64,000 nucleotides of DNA from Akkermansiaceae bacterium (GTDB lineage Bacteria; Verrucomicrobiota; Verrucomicrobiia; Verrucomicrobiales; Akkermansiaceae). Shown piece after piece: positions 61,496-64,000 of this stretch. The notes below the pieces were generated by a model. That model was not told the DNA's origin, ran no database searches, and saw only the letters and a program-made list of their open reading frames with translations. The position numbers were made by a program, and so were the translations under genes. Location of the stretch: positions 1,473,226 through 1,537,225 of the forward strand of contig CP059069.1 in NCBI GenBank assembly GCA_017798145.1. Direction: 5' to 3'. The stretch's first letter is position 1, and each line of letters begins with the position of its first letter.

Positions 61496-62193
61496 CGCTT
61501 CGGGGGGGCTTTGATAAGCGGCGGCATTGGTAGGTGCTGGACGACGAAACCGAAAAAACCTGCCCGCAACAAATCAAGGGTGTTTCCATTTCCGTAACCG
61601 GCGGACGGGGACTTTGTCGCGCCATTTGCCCGGCTTTGCTCAACCTTCGGCGCTTGCACACCAATCACCTTGCCGTGCTTGAGCAACTGACACAGGTGGT
61701 TTGATCTTCTCATTGGAAACGACGGATTCAACATGACGAGTTGATTGTTGGAAATACTGGCTCCGAATTCGGAAATCTCCGCCCTTGCGGCTTCCCTCCG
61801 TGTTGATCGGCAAGTTTCAGGAAAAACGCGGCGCTGCAACCCACTTCGAGCATACATCAGGTCTTCTTGAATTTTCCGAGCTTGTTCAGGAGGCGGGTCA
61901 GCTTGTGCTCGTTGCGGATCACATACTCGCCAGTCACCTGCCGGTTGGTCGGATGGCGCACGTGTTCGGTGGATTTGACCAGCTACCGCGTAAAATTGAT
62001 TCCATTTTTAGGACGGAATCTAACTGGCCGGCAGATATCGAAATTCGGGACTTTTTACGAATCATCTTGACCCTGAATGGCTCTATGAATAAGGACTTTT
62101 AGGCGTTTTTTGTCAGTCGCATACATCACCTGTTTCAATACGGAACTCCAGCTCTCCGCCAAAACGCCGCCACAATTGCACCAACATACGATC
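61496..62193. other. Intergenic region without a convincing gene
   Basis: About 700 bp separate two secreted-protein genes. A plus-strand frame at 61785-62102 and a minus-strand frame at 61411-61857 have no family pattern and atypical composition. On the minus strand, 61858-61957 encodes a basic, helix-like stretch ending LTRLLNKLGKFKKT, between stops. It may be a remnant of a lost gene, but I cannot name it. The region is more AT-rich than average, and the promoter of the gene at 62194 presumably lies at its right end. Confidence 0.4.
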
Positions 62194-64000
62194 ATGAAGA
62201 AGCCAACCGCACTCATCACGGCAGCCGCACTGCTGACCACCGCCTGCCTGGCAGCGACACCAAGCGGCACATCCACCGGAATTCCAAGCATCACCGAGCA
62301 GCAGCTCTCGGAGATCGCCGCCGCCGCCGCCATGCGATGGGAGGCCACCGGACTGACTGATTCACAGAAAGAAACGCTGCGCGGCCTGCGCTACGAGATT
62401 TCAGACATGCAAGGTAGCGTGCTTGGCTCCTACCGGGAGGGCAAGGTCTGCATCGACACGAACGCCGCCGCCAAGGCTGGGTACATTGATGCCACCCCGG
62501 GCTCCGACGAGGAATTCCGCAGCTTTGGATCGTCCACACAACTTGCCGCCAAAGAGGGCATCTCCGGAGGGTTGGACCTTCTCAGCGTTGTGCTACAGGA
62601 GCAGGGTCATGCGCTCGGCCTGAAGGACAGCTTCAGGGATGCCGACAACGTGATGTTCGCCTTCAATGCGAAGGGCATACGCCTTCTCCCTGCGGCGGGA
62701 CAGGCCGAGGGATCGATTCCCGGCAGCCTCACCGGCACGCATTTCTCCCACTACCGCGGCGGCTCCGTGACCCACACGGTCAGCGCCACTGGCCTGGTGA
62801 CCATCGAGGTGTTTTCCGTCTGGGGATCATTCATCAGCCAACCCACATTCCAAATGTACACGGGTCCGAGCCAAGGAGGATCTTTTTTGGGTAACTTCGT
62901 TACACTTCAAGATACACCGAACTACGCCTCCGGAACGGAATTGGGCGGAGCAGGATTCACGGTGTCTCGCTATGTGGCCGTTTACCAATTGCCTTCCGCA
63001 GGCACATACTATGCGACATGGAATTCCTGTTGCAGGGTTGACGGCATCAACAACGCGCCCGCAAACAGTTGGGAACTCGAGACCGGCATCGTATGGAACG
63101 GATCCACGGCTTCCGCAAGCCCTACCCAGCGGGAGGCAACCATCGATGTCGTTGCTAGGGGATTCAATTACGTGCAGAACCTCAATAGCGTCGATCCCGA
63201 CGGATCACCTGTTAGCTATGGTTTCCTGGTTGGAGCAGGTGATCCCCAATACGGGGCGGCAACGCAAATCCCTGGTATCAATCTTGACGGATTGGGTAAC
63301 GTCAACATTTCCAGCGCCAACACAGCATCCCTAGCCTTGGGTCGCTGGATTTACAAGACACGGGTGACCGACGGGCAGGGAGCCTACTCTGACCGGGATG
63401 TGATGATCGTCGTGGAGAACGCATCCTCCGGCCCCGGCTTGAACCCGAATGCCCCCGTGCTTGCTCCCATCGCGAACCGGACCGTTGCAGTGGGATCGCC
63501 CCTGAGCTTCGTTGTCTCAGCAACCGATGCGGACAACGACTCGTTGACGATACGCGCTCAGTTGCTGCCCAGCGGCTCGACCCTTCCGCAGGCCACCGCC
63601 GTGGGCACGGTGAACTCAACCTTCAACTGGACTCCCGCTCCCGGGCAGGAGGGTGTATACACCATCAACGTCGAGGCCTTCGATAATGTGGCCGTGCCCA
63701 TCATTGCCAGCCAGCAGGTTCAGATCACCGTCACAGGAGCCAACGACCCGCCGGTGTTGGATCCGATCGGAAACAAGAGCGTCGCCAACGGCGGAACGCT
63801 ATCATTCACCATCAGCGGCAGCGATCCGGATATGGATGGACTCACCTACAGCGCATTCTTCCTGCCCTCCGGAGCCTCCTTCAATCCCGGTACCAGGACA
63901 TTCACTTGGACGCCGACCGCTGGGCAATACAACAATACCTTCACCAATGTCCGCTTCCGTGTCACCGATGACGGGGTGCCAAACCTTTTCACCGAGGAGG
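62194..64000 (+). CDS. Secreted zincin-like protein with Ig-like (He_PIG) repeats, active-site His replaced (3' end cut by window edge)
   Basis: ATG 62194 opens a signal peptide (ALITAAALLTTACLAATP) and a frame that runs past the window end, at least 602 residues. Residues 30-170 match the matrixin-like module common in Verrucomicrobiota, with CIDTNAAAKAGYIDATPGSD and VVLQEQGHALGLKDS. The expected HExGHxxGxxD is QEQGHxxGxxD: Gln135 replaces the first zinc His, through a CAG where CAT or CAC would give His. A prepeptidase-like beta domain follows (about 190-300). Then come putative Ig domains with PVLAPIANRTVAVGSPLSF and PVLDPIGNKSVANGGTLSF, about 90 residues apart. It is probably surface-bound or secreted; proteolytic activity is doubtful as read. 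Confidence 0.78.
   Translation, partial: MKKPTALITAAALLTTACLAATPSGTSTGIPSITEQQLSEIAAAAAMRWEATGLTDSQKETLRGLRYEISDMQGSVLGSYREGKVCIDTNAAAKAGYIDATPGSDEEFRSFGSSTQLAAKEGISGGLDLLSVVLQEQGHALGLKDSFRDADNVMFAFNAKGIRLLPAAGQAEGSIPGSLTGTHFSHYRGGSVTHTVSATGLVTIEVFSVWGSFISQPTFQMYTGPSQGGSFLGNFVTLQDTPNYASGTELGGAGFTVSRYVAVYQLPSAGTYYATWNSCCRVDGINNAPANSWELETGIVWNGSTASASPTQREATIDVVARGFNYVQNLNSVDPDGSPVSYGFLVGAGDPQYGAATQIPGINLDGLGNVNISSANTASLALGRWIYKTRVTDGQGAYSDRDVMIVVENASSGPGLNPNAPVLAPIANRTVAVGSPLSFVVSATDADNDSLTIRAQLLPSGSTLPQATAVGTVNSTFNWTPAPGQEGVYTINVEAFDNVAVPIIASQQVQITVTGANDPPVLDPIGNKSVANGGTLSFTISGSDPDMDGLTYSAFFLPSGASFNPGTRTFTWTPTAGQYNNTFTNVRFRVTDDGVPNLFTEE

Noticed and set aside
61785..62102. Small plus-strand gene between the secreted-protein genes
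   Set aside because: The 105-codon frame has no start signal, family pattern or codon bias like its neighbours and overlaps a minus-strand frame of equal plausibility.
1..64000. CRISPR arrays, rRNA genes, prophage or insertion sequences
   Set aside because: No spaced direct repeats, rRNA motifs, integrase, transposase or phage structural genes were seen.

Overview
The window is about 62% GC and densely coded on both strands. It fits a chromosomal segment of a free-living Verrucomicrobiota bacterium, probably near Luteolibacter/Haloferula in Verrucomicrobiales. This placement is inferred from the gene mix: secreted proteins with EF-hand-like DxDxDG..N..EF linkers, Ig-like and HYR domains, a DUF7453-like repeat region, few Shine-Dalgarno motifs and a large exopolysaccharide (EPS) locus. 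It is not based on a marker-gene tree. No rRNA, CRISPR array, prophage or insertion sequence was found.

Region 1 (1-26 kb) is mostly housekeeping. It holds an edge-truncated zinc-ribbon CPBP membrane protease, a cysJ-cysI-cysH assimilatory sulfate/sulfite reduction operon, aroB, a VOC protein and a RapA/HepA-type SNF2 ATPase. A three-gene redox operon follows: a Tat-type FAD oxidoreductase, a DUF4405/DUF2271-like membrane protein carrying a DxxTSAT flavinylation motif, and apbE. Next come an AhbA/AhbB-like (siroheme decarboxylase-fold) two-domain protein, a SASA-type esterase, rpmB-lysA, a decayed vapBC pair, a YyaL/DUF255 protein, an M29 aminopeptidase, an orphan gene, ald, thiG, a small GNAT, tRNA-Glu(UUC) with a terminator, panB and hemW.

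Region 2 (26-56.3 kb) is one long EPS locus of about 27 genes on both strands. It encodes a polyprenyl-phosphate glycosyl-1-phosphate transferase, a Wzc-type tyrosine kinase/co-polymerase, a Wzy/O-antigen-ligase-like protein, at least seven glycosyltransferases and a GT39-like membrane transferase. It also has an AlgD-like dehydrogenase, a TviB/TviC-like pair for UDP-HexNAc uronate, an MBOAT plus SGNH acylation pair, several methyltransferases, a hexapeptide acyltransferase and a possible NodB-fold deacetylase. The predicted product is an acidic, O-acylated and possibly methylated heteropolysaccharide. No Wzx flippase or Wza export channel lies in the window. One glycosyltransferase is split by a single-base frame error at a run of nine G, so it is either phase-variable, mutated or misassembled.

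Region 3 (56.5-64 kb) encodes large secreted proteins: a beta-propeller-like protein, a HYR/fibronectin/DUF7453-type protein broken by at least two frameshifts, and a zincin-like protein with Ig-like domains running off the window edge. The first zinc-ligand His of that zincin is Gln. Several frame breaks, one of them in the G9 run and one in a G4 run, raise the possibility of residual indel errors in the assembly. This should be settled before any biological reading of them.
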